A stretch of DNA of 64,000 nucleotides from Viscum album (GCA_963277665.1 OY728143.1:533172394-533236393); one strand, 5' to 3'; shown: positions 45,457 through 59,678, counted from the first letter of the stretch. The notes: generated by a model from the sequence alone, not told the origin. Made by a program: numbers and translations.

Positions 45457-47107
45457 TCAAATTTGTCTTATAGGTCTCATAAGATTTTTAGAATCAATAG
45501 ATTTAGATAGATAAACATTATTAGATCTGTAACTATGAATATAACTAGTTGAAGCATATGAACTTCCAGAACTATAACTATCTACATTCTGTTCAGATTT
45601 AGGGATAAATCTAGTTTTGGTGATTATTCTTTGTCTAGGTTGGTATCCTATACTATTAGTATATATAGGTGCAATCTTCTTACCTAGAATTTGAGTAAGA
45701 GTATCTGTTCCATTTGTGAACATTTCTAAATAATTCCAAAGTTGCTCATTTGATAATTTCAGTTTAGTGATTTCTTTAAGTAACTGAGTATTCATTTCCA
45801 TTTCTATGTCAAGATCATATTTATGTTTAATAGTTAAAGCATACTGTTTCTTTTAACATTTGTATTTCAATTTCAGCTCATAACAGGTTTCTTCCAACAT
45901 ATCACAGTATTCAAACAATTCAGGTTTTGAAATATTTTCCGAATCAAAATCATCTCGAGAATGATATGTATTTAAAGTAGGAGTTTCAAATGTTACCTCA
46001 GAAGTGTTTTTCATAAAAAACAATTTTGCCTTATTTTTCTTTTCAGTCTTAGAAGCTTCAGATTCACTAGAGATATCCTCAGAAGCACTCCACGTAGCCT
46101 TCATGGAATTATTATACTTATTATCCTTATACTCATACTTCTTCTTGCATTTAATCTTTAGACAGTCCACTTTTATATGTCCAATTCTTTTTCATTCATA
46201 GTAGACAACTTCATCATATTTGTCATATTACTTCCAGTTCTTTTTTCAGTGTCCCTTGTTGTTATACTTACCTCTGTATTTTGATTTTCTGAAAAAATAT
46301 ATTCTTCCTATAAAACATCTTAAATATTCTGGCTATGTGAGCCATTTCTGCATCACTATCAGATACACATTCACTTTCTTCATAGCTTGAGCTATCACTT
46401 ACAGCTTGAAGTTTCTCCTTATCCTTATTCTTTGAAGTTGATGTCTTGAAGGAAACTGACTTCTTTTTTGGTTCATATTCTACATTTTTGTTTACCTTGA
46501 GTTCTTCTTCATACATTATCAACTTTCTGATAAGTTCCTTAACTTGCAGCTCACCAATATCACCAGATTATCTATTTGAAACAGAAGTGCCCCTCCATCT
46601 TTCAGGTAGGCATCTCAGAATTCTCAAGATCTTCTCCTTTGATGGAACATCCTTTCCTAGTGAGATCATTTTGTTGACAATTTAGTTAAACATGACATAC
46701 ATATCAGAAATGGGTTCATCAGGATTCATCTAAAAATTATAATATTTAATAGTATATGTGTTCAATGTAATTTCCTTAACGTTAGTTGTTCCTTCATGAG
46801 AAACACTTAAAGTATCGAAAATTTTATGTGAAGTGTTCCAAGCAGATATTATATTAAATTCCTCATCTCCTAAAGCACAATACAGAGCATTCAGAGCTTT
46901 GAAATTATTATTGTAGTCTATCTTAGTAGCTTCATTCCTCGTTGATCTAACATTAGTGGGAATTTTATATTCTGATTCTATGGTAGTCCAAATATCAAAA
47001 CCCATGATTTCTAAATGAATTTTCATCTTAATATTCCACTGAGCATAGTTTTTTCCGTTGCAAAATAGTGGTCTATTAGTAGCAACACCTTCAGGTCTGT
47101 TTTGCAT
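45457..47107 (-). pseudogene. gag: gag of copia 2 (decayed)
   Basis: Starts at ATG 47107 (MQNRPEGVATNRPLFCNGKN). UBN2-type capsid domain with YAQWNIKMKIHLE, LNALYCALGDEEFN and, after a stop, DVPSKEKILRILRCLPERW. A zinc-knuckle remnant near 46195-46150 (GHIKVDC) has lost both early cysteines, one to tyrosine and one to a stop. The C-terminal part (46170-45457) is acidic, then leucine-rich (ELFEYCDMLEETCYELKLKY, LLKEITKLKLSNEQLW), typical of the coiled-coil tail of Sirevirus gag, ending with NGTDTLTQILGKK. Several stops break it. Confidence 0.87.
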
Positions 47108-47230
47108 GATAAATATGATAAAAAAATATTTTAAAGTGATAAAAATTTAGAAAAAACATAAATTTTAGGAACTGTAAAAAACAAGTAAAATCACAGTTGA
47201 AAAATAGAGTACTTCAGAAAATATTTTAAA

Positions 47231-47245
47231 TCCTCTAATACCCAA
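47231..47245 (-). other. Primer-binding site of copia 2
   Basis: Minus strand TTGGGTATTAGAGGA next to the 5' LTR; like TGGTATCAGAGC with an extra G and two changes. Confidence 0.6.
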
Positions 47246-49215
47246 TGTTGGTCGGAGTGGATACTCAAGAGGGGGGTGAATTGAGTTCCAATTAAAATTT
47301 CTGTTTCAAAATCCTTTACCAAAATCCCCCAATTTAAAATAATAATTGAATTGTAGTTAATTTGAAATAAAGAAAACATTCAGTTAGGTTCTCAAGGGAT
47401 TGATTATTTCCCAGTTAATCTAATTAGAATATCAGATTAGCTTTTGAAACTAACTTAATGATTTACAAATAATGAAAACACATTCTAATTCAATTATCAG
47501 AGTAACCTTCAAAAAAAGTTTATGTTTTAAAGCACTAGGCAGAGGAATAAAGGGTTTTAGATAAAACTAAATAAAACACAGCAGATATGACCAAGAAGAT
47601 CAATCTCAAGTTGAGACTTAGTCCTCTCAACAATTTATATAAATTGGATCTAAGCCCTGTATCGGGGTTCACAATAGTTTACAACTGTCTAGGTCAAAGA
47701 CCTCTACCACAGTTCTACGTGGGAAACAAAAACAACAGCAAATACAGTTGTCCAGGTCACCCATGACCTCTACCACTATCCATAGTGGGAAATTGAAGGT
47801 GTAAGGAGTTTGAATGAGTATTTACAGATCCTCCAGTTATGGTTTAGGAGACAGTGTGTGTTTAAATTAAAACTGATGACACACACTACTTGTAATGTAA
47901 ATAATAAATCACTAAGCAAGATATAGAGTTTATAATGGCTCTAGTGATTGTAGTGTAGCTCTGGACTCCTTCGGATTTGATCTGAAATGTTTATGAGACC
48001 TCTTCGTGTTTTTTTTTCTGAAAAATAGAGTGTCGTATGCTTGACATCTAGGTTCCGAGATAGTGAAGATGTAGTTGATGAAGTTCGTCAAAGTCCTTGT
48101 GAATGTAAAAAACTCTTCTCTAGTAAGCCTGAGTTTGTATGAGATTCTGTGTCTTCATGGTCGTATATGTATATTTGAATGAGCTCTTCATGTGTACTTC
48201 ACTTGTATCACTTCTATATATCCCTTGTATATTCCTCGTGTCATTTACATGTGTATGTTTGCAGTAATAGGGACTTGTTGTATTTATTGCACGAGCTCCA
48301 GCAAAAGAAATGATTTATTTTTACAGGTACGAGGTATGGTTCCCTGACATCCAACAACCTTCATTAAATAAATGACAGAGCATTAAAATATATCTGATAT
48401 GACCGTTGGTTAGATTAAATAATGATAAAGAAATTAAAGCTACGTCGGATTCTCTGGAACCGTAGCTTTGGATATCGGTAGCCTTGTGTATCGGTAAGTC
48501 TTTTTATCGGTAACCTATTGTGTAACGGTAGCCTTTCTATCGGTATAATTCATGTCTCTCAGGAGACTTGATCAGTAGCGGTAGACTTAATGTACCAGTG
48601 ACCTTTCGTGTAACGGTAGCCTTCATGTACCGGTAGCTTCCTTTGTGTATCGGTAGACTCTCCTCGGTAACATGTCTATAATGGTGGGATTGAGTAACGG
48701 TGACTTGTCTGTATCGGTGAACTTCACATATCAGTAGACTTTCATAACGGTGACTTGTTGTATCAGTAGGCTTTCTTAACGGTGAATTGTCTGTATCAGA
48801 GACCTTGATGTAGCGGTGACCTTTACGTATCGATAGAAATGCATAACGGTGACTTGCTGTATCGGTAGGCTTGATGTATCGTTGACCACTTGTCTGTTTA
48901 AGCATTCTGTTGGAATAATGGGTTAACATAGAATATATATTCATCCAGTCACTGAATTCTCTGATGATAATATAAATAATATAATATATGAATATGTGCA
49001 TGGTGTACAGAAATACTGAAATAAGTAATTTACCATTAATCAATATAGGGATTATCAAACCATAATTGAGCATAATTGGGATTACCATAATATGAGTGAG
49101 CATAATTGGGATTATCAAACCATAATTGAGCATAATTGGGATTATAATAATATGAGTGAGCATAATTGGGATTATCAAAATATGAGTTCAAGTAATTCTC
49201 CCAGAAGGTTCAACA
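47246..49215 (-). repeat. 5' LTR of copia 2 (right copy)
   Basis: Direct repeat of 36793-38758. It contains the degenerate CGGTAG/CGGTGA array at 48470-48890 and the 30/60-bp array at 49048-49195. A 213-codon open frame at 48537-49178 (minus) runs through both arrays, but its counterpart in the other LTR is broken and it consists of repeat units, so I do not call it a gene. Confidence 0.94.
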
Positions 49216-49220
49216 TCTAA
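49216..49220. repeat. Target-site duplication TCTAA, right copy
   Basis: Exact copy of 36788-36792. Confidence 0.93.
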
Positions 49221-49667
49221 TATTTGTGAAATTAAAAATAAACATTTTCCCAATAATGTTCTTTAGATTCATCTAAAAAATATTATACTACCGGTTTCAC
49301 TGATATCTTAATCTATAGAAAAAGGGATTACACACATTTAAATCACAATGAGGAATTCACTATTGATGAATTATCTAAAATCATTAAGCCTTGTATTCTA
49401 ATTATGAAATGTTCTTATTTTTGGGAATAATTGAGCCCTAGTCCAACATGAAAACACATTCAATCTCCATACGTTATGAAATATATAGAATCTTTTTGAC
49501 ATTCCCACACAAAAATATATAACACTATACGTAAATATAAGTCATAGTATTCAATTATATTGACATTGATAGTGGCATAATGATTCATCCTTAATCCCCA
49601 TCCCGTTCATTATAGGAATGGGGTTTATAACCTCATTCTAACCCAACCATTATGTGTAGATCTTTAG
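49221..49667. other. Element D interior, last part; nothing recognised
   Basis: AT-rich. On the minus strand, the site next to the right LTR of D (CTAAAGATCTACAC) is not an initiator-tRNA type primer-binding site, which weakens the case for a normal retrotransposon here. Confidence 0.3.
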
Positions 49668-51408
49668 TGTCTAATACCCCAAACTACTATCAATATATAT
49701 GAAATTTATTTTTTAACCATAACACATTCACCAAAAAAACGATAAACACTAAATATATCTATCATTTCAATCATTAAATCATAAGAAATATCTCAATTCA
49801 ACGTCATAACCCATCATCAGAAATACCTTAATTCATGACATCATCGTTAGGTTATAAAATAAACTATGAAAATTCATCATTAATTAATTTCATAACAATG
49901 TTATCATTCCAATATAATTGTAATGGGCCTGTCTCACAAAAAAACACATGACATCAATTTCTATGGCCCCATTATTCCATTAAAAATATATAATGGAATT
50001 AAAAAATACTCAATATACTCATTTCAAATCATCTTAAAGAGACCCTAAAAAGAGGGACTTCTTCATTGAAAAATCAATAACATGCCCTAAGGTATTAATT
50101 TTTATTTCAAAACATTTAGATCAATAAAAATTCAATTTCACATGAAATATGTCACAACCCCATCTCAAAACAACATAATAAATCCATTTATATGATCCCT
50201 TTTTTAAAATAATATTATTTAAACATATCATAAAAAAATTCTCACATTCAGAAATAAATTACAGTATTAAAATCCATGTTTAGGTGAAAACCAGAAAGAA
50301 ATGATTCAAATAATTTCAAAAACACATTATGAAGAAATAAAACGAACACAAAAACCTACCATTTATCCTGTTTACCAAAAACGATTCACAAAATTCAATG
50401 CCAAGCCCATTTGTTTCGATATTTACCATATATCAACATTTATTAATTAATTTCAATATATTCAAGGGCATAGAACACAACACGGTTTTCCCTATGTTTT
50501 GTCTCACTGAATAAAAAAATCAATAGTTCTATATATGGTATCAGACCTAATTCTATGTTAAAAATCACTTTGTAAAATCAAGAACATTAAAATTAAAAAA
50601 TATTTTCATTTCCAAAACTACATACATATATATAATAAATATTCCTTGGAAACCCCCATTCCGACCACCTATCTCATTATCATAGACAACTACTCACAAA
50701 AAACAAGCACTATATTTGAAATCAAACTACATTAAATGATCCATTAAATAATAGGTTGAAAAATGTGTGTTTTAGGATTTAGAACGATAGGAAAATATGT
50801 ACTATAAAACTTATATTAAATTCATGAAAATAGAGTGTAAGACATACATGGATCATCAATTTACAGTAAAAGATTTTCTAATCAAATGTGAATTGTATGA
50901 GAATCACTTATAGAGGAAGTGAGGGAAACTAGTTCATCACCCATGTTTAGGCAGCTGAATGGGGGATAAATTTGAGATTGGAAGACATAATATAATTGTA
51001 AAAAGGTAATTTATATCTTTTTAATGGATTTATAGTTTGGCCACATGTTTGGCCAAACAGTTTTCTGACCATATGGCTCCCTCTACCTAAGAGGTTTTAA
51101 CCCACATGGTCTCCTCAGAGTCCCTACACTAAATAGAAAACTATATGTGGCACACGTGCTAGCCTCTTTCCCATAGGAGGATTGGCCACATGGCTTCCTC
51201 AGGCTAGGCACCCTGTTTCTACTAACCGATCACTATGCATATTTTGAGCACTATTTAACATCCTTTATTCACTTTTTAAGGTCCAAATCCCCCAAGGCAC
51301 CCTGAAAACTACCCATATACCCAAGAACCACATCAATAACCATAAAAATGTATTTTTTTACTAAAATTAAAACAACTACATACAAATATGAAATTTCAGG
51401 ATCATACA
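49668..51408 (-). repeat. Probable LTR of old element D, right copy
   Basis: Partner of 17276-19013. Plus strand TGTCTAATACCCCA...GGATCATACA; minus strand TGTATGATCC...ATTAGACA. Landmarks are in the same order as in the left copy. No matching 5-bp duplication found (CATCA left, TTAAC right). Confidence 0.5.
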
Positions 51409-54400
51409 TTAACCCACCATGTAACATGTGATAAATATAAAATGTGTTATTCTTTGTGGTTGTAATTTACTCCCCAACATGAGATAATTTTCAAATTATA
51501 ATGACTTATTGGAAGTCCTACAATCTGTATCTCATGAAAATAATAATATTTTAATATTCTAATGATAATGTTGAAATTTTATTATGATGGGTATATTAGA
51601 TATAGAGGTAGTAGGTAATGAATTATGTTTAATGGAACTAAGTTTAAATAATTACATATAACTTTAATATGTTCTATTATACAATTACTTAAGCCCTATT
51701 AGAGTGGTAATTTGATGATATAATAATAAATTTGAAGTTAAAAACTGTTTGAAAATAAATATTTGGTCAATTTTTTGGTTATTTCAGTTTTAATTATGTT
51801 CATATTTAGGGAAGTGTGGGGGTACTTTTGTTTGTGTTAGGGGAGGAAATTTTTTAAATATTAGTTTTATAATGTAGAAGAAAATTCATTACTAATAGAA
51901 AGTGGATCTAGAAATAATTATTGGAGAATAAAATGAATGATGTGTTGGTGAAATAAATTCTTTATAGATTTGTGGATGAATTTATGAAATTGGTTGAAAC
52001 ATTACAAAATTAATTACCATTTATGATTATTTTTAAAATTATTTTTGTTAATAAATTTTGTCATAAAATATTATTATTATGTAATAGTATATAATGGAAT
52101 ATATCTCCTCAAATTTTCATGTTTATTTAAAATAGAAACTAAATTTAAATTATAAAATATTTTAAGTTATTAAAAATTATTTTTATTATTATAACACATA
52201 ATAAGAAAATATATTTTTATAATTGTACATATTTAATGAAAAAATTTAATTTAATATCATTCCATTATTTTTTTTAAAACATTTGATAATGATTTTTACA
52301 ACTAATATATTTCATTATATTTTTTAAACATAAGTCCTAAAATTATTAAGTTAAGACAAAAATACATTGTATATAGAATAATATAATAAATAAAGATATA
52401 AATATTTTAATAATGAATTGATTATACTAAAATATAAAAAATTGATCTAATATTACATAGGTCTTAATAAACAAATTTTAATAAATATAACATATTAAAA
52501 AGAATTTGAAATTTACTTTTTTTATATTTTCAATATAATTAAAAAGAATATTACACTACAAATTTAATATTTATATGATATACAACATTAGTTTAAAACC
52601 ACATTGATTACATGTCATTAGATATATATCTATGATATGAAATTATTGATTTCATTGGTGATAGTTCATCAATAATATAACTTGTAGAATTTTCAAATGG
52701 CATGAATTGAAGAAACATGTCGTAGAGAAACCCCTAATGTTGAATAAATGACATGGATATTTTTCATCATATATTATTAATATGATTTGAAAATTCATGA
52801 ATAAATAATTAACTAGTGTAATTAAATCATATATTAGATTAAATTTAACACTGAAAACCAATCACATGATCATTATAATATTCTATATATAAATATATTA
52901 TGTAGATATAGAATAATCTTGTGATATAATAGTTTTTCATTGTTGTACAAGAAAACATCTATAAATGTTATTTTAATTTTTTCATAGGAATGGAGTATGT
53001 ATATCCTCTATATTTCGTTAACTTGTGTCAACAGATCCTCATAGAATCATAATAGGAAACTACATGTGTGTTCAAGGATGTCCCATATGGATTCATTGTA
53101 CATTAATGATTGACATGAGAATAAGATCCATGAAGGAATATCCCTGATCAAGCATAAATAAATATGGTTAGTAGAGGATATGTTATCAATTTTCCTGATA
53201 AAATTCATATATCATATCTATCTTGGGCTTGATAGGAATCTATGGAGTTATTGTGGACCACGAATATAATGGGAAGTGTTAGGGTTCGAAATAATATAAA
53301 TTTGTTTAAACAATAATGAGGTTAAAAAATATAATTTCACATACAAATTTATAATTTAGAATATCCTTATGTGAATAAGTTTAAAAAATAATATAGTAAT
53401 TTAATAATTCCTTTTCATAGATTATTGATATATAGTCATTATAAAAATATTGTGTAATATTTACACTAAAAGGGAAATATTTATATCTAAAATTTATTCA
53501 TTAATTATTTTTACACAAAATACTAGTTTAAATATAAATGAGTTTTAATTTTTAAATATTATTTTTATTTTCAAGATATAAAATAAAAATTTATCTCTCG
53601 ATCGCATATGTATATTTTTCAGAAAATATTGATTTATCTTTGAAGAGTGAAATACAACATTTTTAAAAAGTATGATCTTTATTTAAGAAGAAAATTAATT
53701 TAAAATTAATATCATGTGAATAGTATAATTTTAAAAATCACAAGTATTAATTATTTTTATTTATCCAAAAAATAACTTGTTAGTAAACTATATATTGGAT
53801 TTTACATTGTTTTTTTAAAATAAAATTAAATTTTCAAAAAAAAAGTTAATTTTCAAAATGGTCCTCCATTATAAATGATTAATATAAATAAATTTTTGGA
53901 ATAATTTAAAATATATTTATATATTATATAACAAAACATATTAATTTATAATAGTCCAATGATTATTTATAACCATGATGTAAATATTAAATAAAATATT
54001 TCGTTAAAATACCACTTCTAAAAAAATTGTTTTTCATTCCATATATGGGATTAGTTTAAAATTAAAATTTCAACTTCAATGAATGAATTAAATTAATTAG
54101 ATTCAATATTTTGAATCATTAAATTTAAAATTATCTATCAATTTGAATGTAATTTTATAGAAAAATCGACAACGAGTAATGTAAAAATCAATTACTGTGT
54201 TGAATGTGAGAAAATGGTTTTACTGGGGTTTAATTTAGATAGATAAGAGATAATGTGACAAAAAACAAATATTAAATATATTTTCATGACATATTCCGAA
54301 CATATCATGTCTATTTTTGAGTAATGGTAATTTTATTTTGACATGTGATGAAATTGGAATCACTTTTTTTGAAAATTACAATTTGGCTAGTCAAATCACT

Positions 54401-55711
54401 TATAGATGGCCACCCCATCTCGTCTTCTATTAATCAAATAAAAACAACTTATATTATAGAAAAAATTAAAAAATATCATCCAAATATCCATATTTATCAC
54501 AATTATCCCTAACATGAACAGTACAATCATTTTAATAATGTTGTTTGATTTTACCAAACTAGGATGTCGGTATAGGTGATATCTTGATTAACCATATATT
54601 ATTATTTTATTTCTTCTTCGACCAAATTCATATATCATTAAATAATTATTTATTAAAAAATAATAATATCCAAATTGGTTATATAATATTATTTTAATTG
54701 AATTATATAAATACAACTTCCTTTCCATCAAATGAGATGAAAAATAATCATTCATATTTATGGCAGATTACAACCTCACAAACTGATGTCATTTGTACTA
54801 AAACAACATTAAGATAATTTTATATTGATGTATTTTAATTAGTTATTTATTATATTTATAAAAAATTAATTCAATTGGATTTATTAAATCACAAATACTA
54901 TCTTACATTCCATTTTATATGTTAAAATATTAATTACTTATATGTATAGAAGACTTCTAACTCAAAATTGTTGTAGACAATTTTTTTCAAACACATTAAA
55001 TGAAAGTAATTAAGTATTTTTTATTAAATATTTGTATCCTACATGAAAATAGATACTTAATTAATTAATCAATTATAATTATTAAAATATAATATTTCAT
55101 TTTCATTCTTATAAAAAAATGTTAATTATGTTTATGTGTATGTTTAGTATTCCACCACAAAGAAGAGATGTGGCTTTTTATTCATTATAAAAAACATGGA
55201 TTAAATATATAGGTGATGTTATTTAAATAATATGGTATATATAATATTATTATACTTTTATAATATTAAGGTAACCTTGATATTCATTATGTAATGATCA
55301 TTTACATATTGAAATGTTACACATGAAAACATAAATCGCACCATAAATTTTATCGTGACATTATTTATTTTTGACAACCATAATTAATGATTGGAGTAAA
55401 AATGGAAAATTTATTTATAGATATGAAAAATAATATTTATTATTTTCTTCATAATTTTAGATAATTTACACATTGACCATAGTCATCCTTATATGGAAAT
55501 ATATTTTAATATAAGTTAAATTACAGAAAAACATCTGTTGTGATATTCATTGGTAATCTAATTTTATATAATTGGTTAATAAGTAGAAAAATAAATAATA
55601 TTCCATAAGAATTTAATTTTAAAATATATACCAAACATATGAAAATTATTTATGAATATAAACAACAATAATGACAAATCAAACTTGATGGAAGGTACTT
55701 CTCATCATCTT
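51409..55711. other. Very AT-rich sequence without recognisable features
   Basis: About 4.3 kb, among the most AT-rich DNA in the window, with long runs of A/T and only short chance frames on both strands (for example 52652-52861, minus). No LTR boundary, zinc knuckle, RT motif, tRNA-like box or long repeat was found. Possibly very old repeats or intergenic DNA. Confidence 0.4.
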
Positions 55712-57481
55712 TGTAATGCCCCGACCCCAGTTACCCAGAGTCCGTGCATGATTACATAACATTGGCATGATCACAGGAATGATCAAGTCTCGAAAGACAG
55801 ATTATTTTAGTAGCCTTGGAAATACTAGATATATTCATATGTCTTACATTACATCATAAAATCAAAAAACTACAACAAAATCATTTCTTCATATCCCATC
55901 ATACTGTCCCTGCAGGTCATTCATAAATTACTTCTTCACATCATGGGAAAAATAAAACATTGAAATGGGTGAGCTCGGATTCTCATTAAGGATAAAAATA
56001 TAGCGAAAACATTTATAAATAAAAATAAACATTTAAGGCAATGGATAACTAAAACAAAAGCCTTTTAAACGTGAACATCAGCATAATATAGAAAATATAA
56101 AATGAAATAAAGTCATTTACTTATTCACATGGATATTATACTAGTCGAATAATCACATGCTATATCAATAACCACTTTCATAATGATGGAATGCATAATG
56201 CCGGACTATCATAACCACATAGCCAAGGCCTTGTTCCAAGACTACAAATAAGATTGTGTCAAGGCCTTGTGCCAAGATACTAGTTTGTCTCATGACACCT
56301 ACAGATGCATCCACGAGTTATAGCAGGCTCCACCCATCACTTATTAAGTCCAATGCATTCCTCATATGAATAGGTTTAAACATAACATAAACATTCGTAT
56401 TACAACATGCATATGAAATGTCAATACTTTCTCCATAAACCATGAATGGTATAAAAATAACACATCCATATTAAAACAAAACACAAAACCTTCAATACAA
56501 TATGGATGGTTTGTATCATAATAAATCAACCTCATATAAGCTTAAAATACATCAAAGGATGTTGACATAGATGAAATCAAAACTATTTAAAAGAAATATA
56601 TCTTTATTTGAAATCATTTAAAAGTCACATAATTAAAAAATAAAACATTTACTTTGAAACTTTTCATATAATCTTTTAAAGGAAGCTTCTAAGATTTTAT
56701 ATTAGAAGAAAATAACTGCACTCGCCATATAAGTTAAAAAAAGACATTCTTACCTTAATTCTATAGAAATGGTTAAAAAGGACCTTGTTTGGAAAACGAC
56801 ATAAATATTCCTTTATAAAGCACTTATAAAAGTCAAACAATGGTATAAATGAATTTAACCCATTTTCTAGTAAATAGTATAAATATTTTGAAATACATTT
56901 TTATGAATTATGGATGTGGATGATAAAGGAGTCCCAGTAGATTATTATGTATAAACAACCTTAGATAGTGAAGAGATTGTGAAATAAACCCTTACCATGT
57001 ACTTTTCCTTGGTTGGGGTTAGGTTAACCTTGTTTATAATGGTGAAATAATTGTTATTAAATTTTACAAGAATCATATACATTAATATGATATCATATAT
57101 GATCTTTTAACATTACTTTGTTAATAATATCTTATTATTATTATTGTTTTGGGTGTTAACTTACTCATTTTATTCAATATGTTTTGTTACGTAAGCCGTG
57201 TTTTGTTATGGACATGTTGTATCCTATTCATATCCAGAATTATGTTAAGTCCTTAAAAATTATTATTAAACATCAAACGACAATTAGACTTGAGTGGATA
57301 CGATGGGGAATGAATCTCATCACGTTCGGGGATACGGTAGTCCGTACAAATGCACGAGCGACAATATCATTTTTTTGATATTAAAATAATATTTAATTGA
57401 ATGGTATATCATATATACAGAATAATTATAATGTTATATTTATTACTTACATGAGTTACACATCATTATTATACCCATAAA
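55712..57481 (-). repeat. LTR fragment related to the solo LTR, cut by element C
   Basis: Minus strand, ending GGGGCATTACA at 55712. It aligns with 22147 to about 24190 of the solo LTR, including the paired CAAGGCCTTG repeats (56223-56278), the near-end hairpin (about 55965-55990) and the CG-rich hairpin at 57334-57345. It stops at 57481, exactly where element C begins, so the remainder should lie past the right end of C, outside the window. Confidence 0.85.
57334..57345 (-). promoter_or_regulatory. CG-rich hairpin in the 55712 LTR fragment
   Basis: ACGG-TAGT-CCGT, as in the solo LTR at 24040; the flanking ACGTACG has decayed but the stem is intact. Confidence 0.5.
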
Positions 57482-59108
57482 TGTAACATCCCAGGTAAAT
57501 AAATAATAAAGAATTTTCATATTTATTAATTTTTACGAATTAAGTAATAATTTTAATTAAAAGGGGTTTCTACGTTCGATAGCGTACTCAATATGCAACG
57601 ATGAGTTTCTTTGAAAACTTACGTTGCACACAAGTAATAAAATAATATTATTTTAAATTTTTGTTAACGAGTAGCCGTTGTACTGGCGGGAATGGATAGA
57701 AATAAATAAAATATGATTATATATGTTTTTAAATGTTTTTAAATTTACCCAATAAAAGATAAAGGCTTAAAATACGGAAAGAGTTCAATTTTAGGCATTT
57801 ATACCCTAATTTTCACGAAAGGTCCACTTATCACCTTTTGATGGAGAACCGTCATTAAATATAGTTTTGATCGATCTTATAAATTCTATTGGACTAAATA
57901 TAACTCTTCTTTTGAATCGGGACATCAAAATTTACTTTGTGTAAATATTTGGTACCTTTCAGATAAAGATAATTTTTTTATGAATAGTGTAAAATGTTGT
58001 ATTTTAATTCAAAACCTCTTTTTAATCTAATTTATTTATATGATTAGATTATCTTTTGAATTGGTTTTAAATTGAAATTAGAAAATATTTTTACCATTAA
58101 ATCCAATAGTGGTCATTGGAATTAATTTCACTTTGAAATCGGACTTAAACTAGTGTAATCATTTGATACTTATTGTTCCATAAAAACACGCTATTTGCTC
58201 TGACAGCAGGAATTAATTATTAAATGAATTAATGTGACTTATATGTTTTGAATTTTGTAAAATAGACTTCATTTTTGATTTTGTAATATCAAATATAGCT
58301 TAGGGTGATTTTTTGGTAATTTTCTGAAAAACTTCAATTTTTGATGAATAGTGAAACCACTAAGTGGTACTTATAAAAACTGATTTTCCGTTTAAATGAA
58401 ATTTTGCCATCATTGGGTTTTGATTTTCAAAAATCTGACATACATGGTTGTCATTAAGAAGTAAAATGTGGTTCAATGAGATTAAAATAATTTTTTGGTG
58501 AATAGTAACTTATTAAGTTTTTAATCGCGATTAGTGGTAATTAGTGTAGGTTAAGGTGAAAATAATGCTTTAATAAAATAAGATGAGCTTTACACATGTC
58601 CTACCCTCATTGGTTGTGTCATGGACGACCAAGACAAGCCATGGGTGAACTTGTGGACCCCATAGAGCCACTTTGGATGGGAAATGACATAAATAACTTT
58701 TTATTTAATGTAAAAGTAAAAATGACACAAACATGATATGTTTTACTAAAACAATTTTTAAATGGGGTTATAAAAGTCAGATTTTTGATTATAAATAGTA
58801 ATTGGAAATATAAAAATATTTCCTACATCATAGTATTTTTTTAATAATTTTTAGACTTTAAATAAATTAATTTATTTATGACATCATGATGATGCAGCGA
58901 TGACCTCATTATTTAACGATTTAAATAAAATTGAATGATAATGTAAACTATATGAACTACACATGTCCAAAACTTATTGGATGGGTTGGTTTCGAACCCA
59001 TATCACCTTATACACTAATTATAACAATGTGGGACCTTTTAAAACCGAAACACATTTTCAAATAAAGTAATATTTCTTTACTTTCCAAAAGTGCCCCTCC
59101 TCTCCTCT

Positions 59109-59116
59109 TATAAAAG
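59109..59116 (+). promoter_or_regulatory. TATA box of LTR C
   Basis: TATAAAAG after GCCCCTCCTCTCCTCT, matching the promoter context of LTR B and the solo LTR. Confidence 0.75.
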
Positions 59117-59666
59117 GCCCCCACCTCTACCACCTTACACACACTCCTCAAGCCTTTGGCTCAGCCAACCCATGACCATTTAATCTCTCCACATCCCACT
59201 ACTCATCCTATAGGATTCCCTTTGGGCAGAATCCTTTCAAAGGAAGCCTTTAGGCTCAAATCAAAAAGAGTTACACTTTTAAAGGTAATTCATTCTCTCT
59301 TGTTCATTTGTTTTATTTTGCTTCTCCAACCCTCTAAACACTTTTTATATAATTCTTTTGTAACAACACCAGTATCTTCAATATACTAGGATGTTGTTAT
59401 AGGATTTTTTTAGAGCTACACTCTCACACAAATACATCTAATGGTTAAAGAACATACGGTTTCCGTGTGTGGCGAAATTCTGCCTCCCGAAACGATGATT
59501 GTTCAATACTCATTTAACACCTTCAAAGGTGGCCATTATGATGTCACTATTTTTATATATGATATATAATATGTTTATGTTTTCATTAAGATTATGTATT
59601 TTTCATTTTGGGCATACCTTTATGGTTTCCATTATGGGTAAACACGATATCTTCGTTAAAGGAAGT

Positions 59667-59678
59667 GCGGACTACCGC
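59667..59678 (+). promoter_or_regulatory. CG-rich hairpin 1 in LTR C
   Basis: GCGG-ACTA-CCGC. Compared with the other copies (ACGG/CCGT) the outer pair changes from A-T to G-C on both sides, which keeps the stem. Confidence 0.5.

Larger units (their letters stand above)
36793..49215 (-). mobile_element. Sirevirus-like Ty1/copia retrotransposon 2 with an extra ORF
   Basis: LTRs 36793-38758 and 47246-49215 (1966 and 1970 bp) with a perfect TCTAA duplication. On the minus strand the order is 5' LTR, primer-binding site, gag, protease, integrase, RT, RNase H, an 18-bp tandem array, a 2.8-kb third ORF, two polypurine tracts and 3' LTR. A long gag with coiled coil, an ORF after pol and repeated polypurine tracts are known of Sireviruses (Copia, SIRE/Maximus lineage), which is why I place it there. 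All frames carry stops. Total about 12.4 kb, long for a copia element. Confidence 0.93.

Noticed and set aside
48537..49178. 213-codon open frame on the minus strand in the copia 2 right LTR
   Set aside because: It is made of the LTR tandem repeats, and the matching frame in the left LTR is broken. No domain is recognisable.
57184..57378. 64-codon plus frame
   Set aside because: Antisense to an LTR fragment and includes the CG-rich hairpin; not conserved in the solo LTR.
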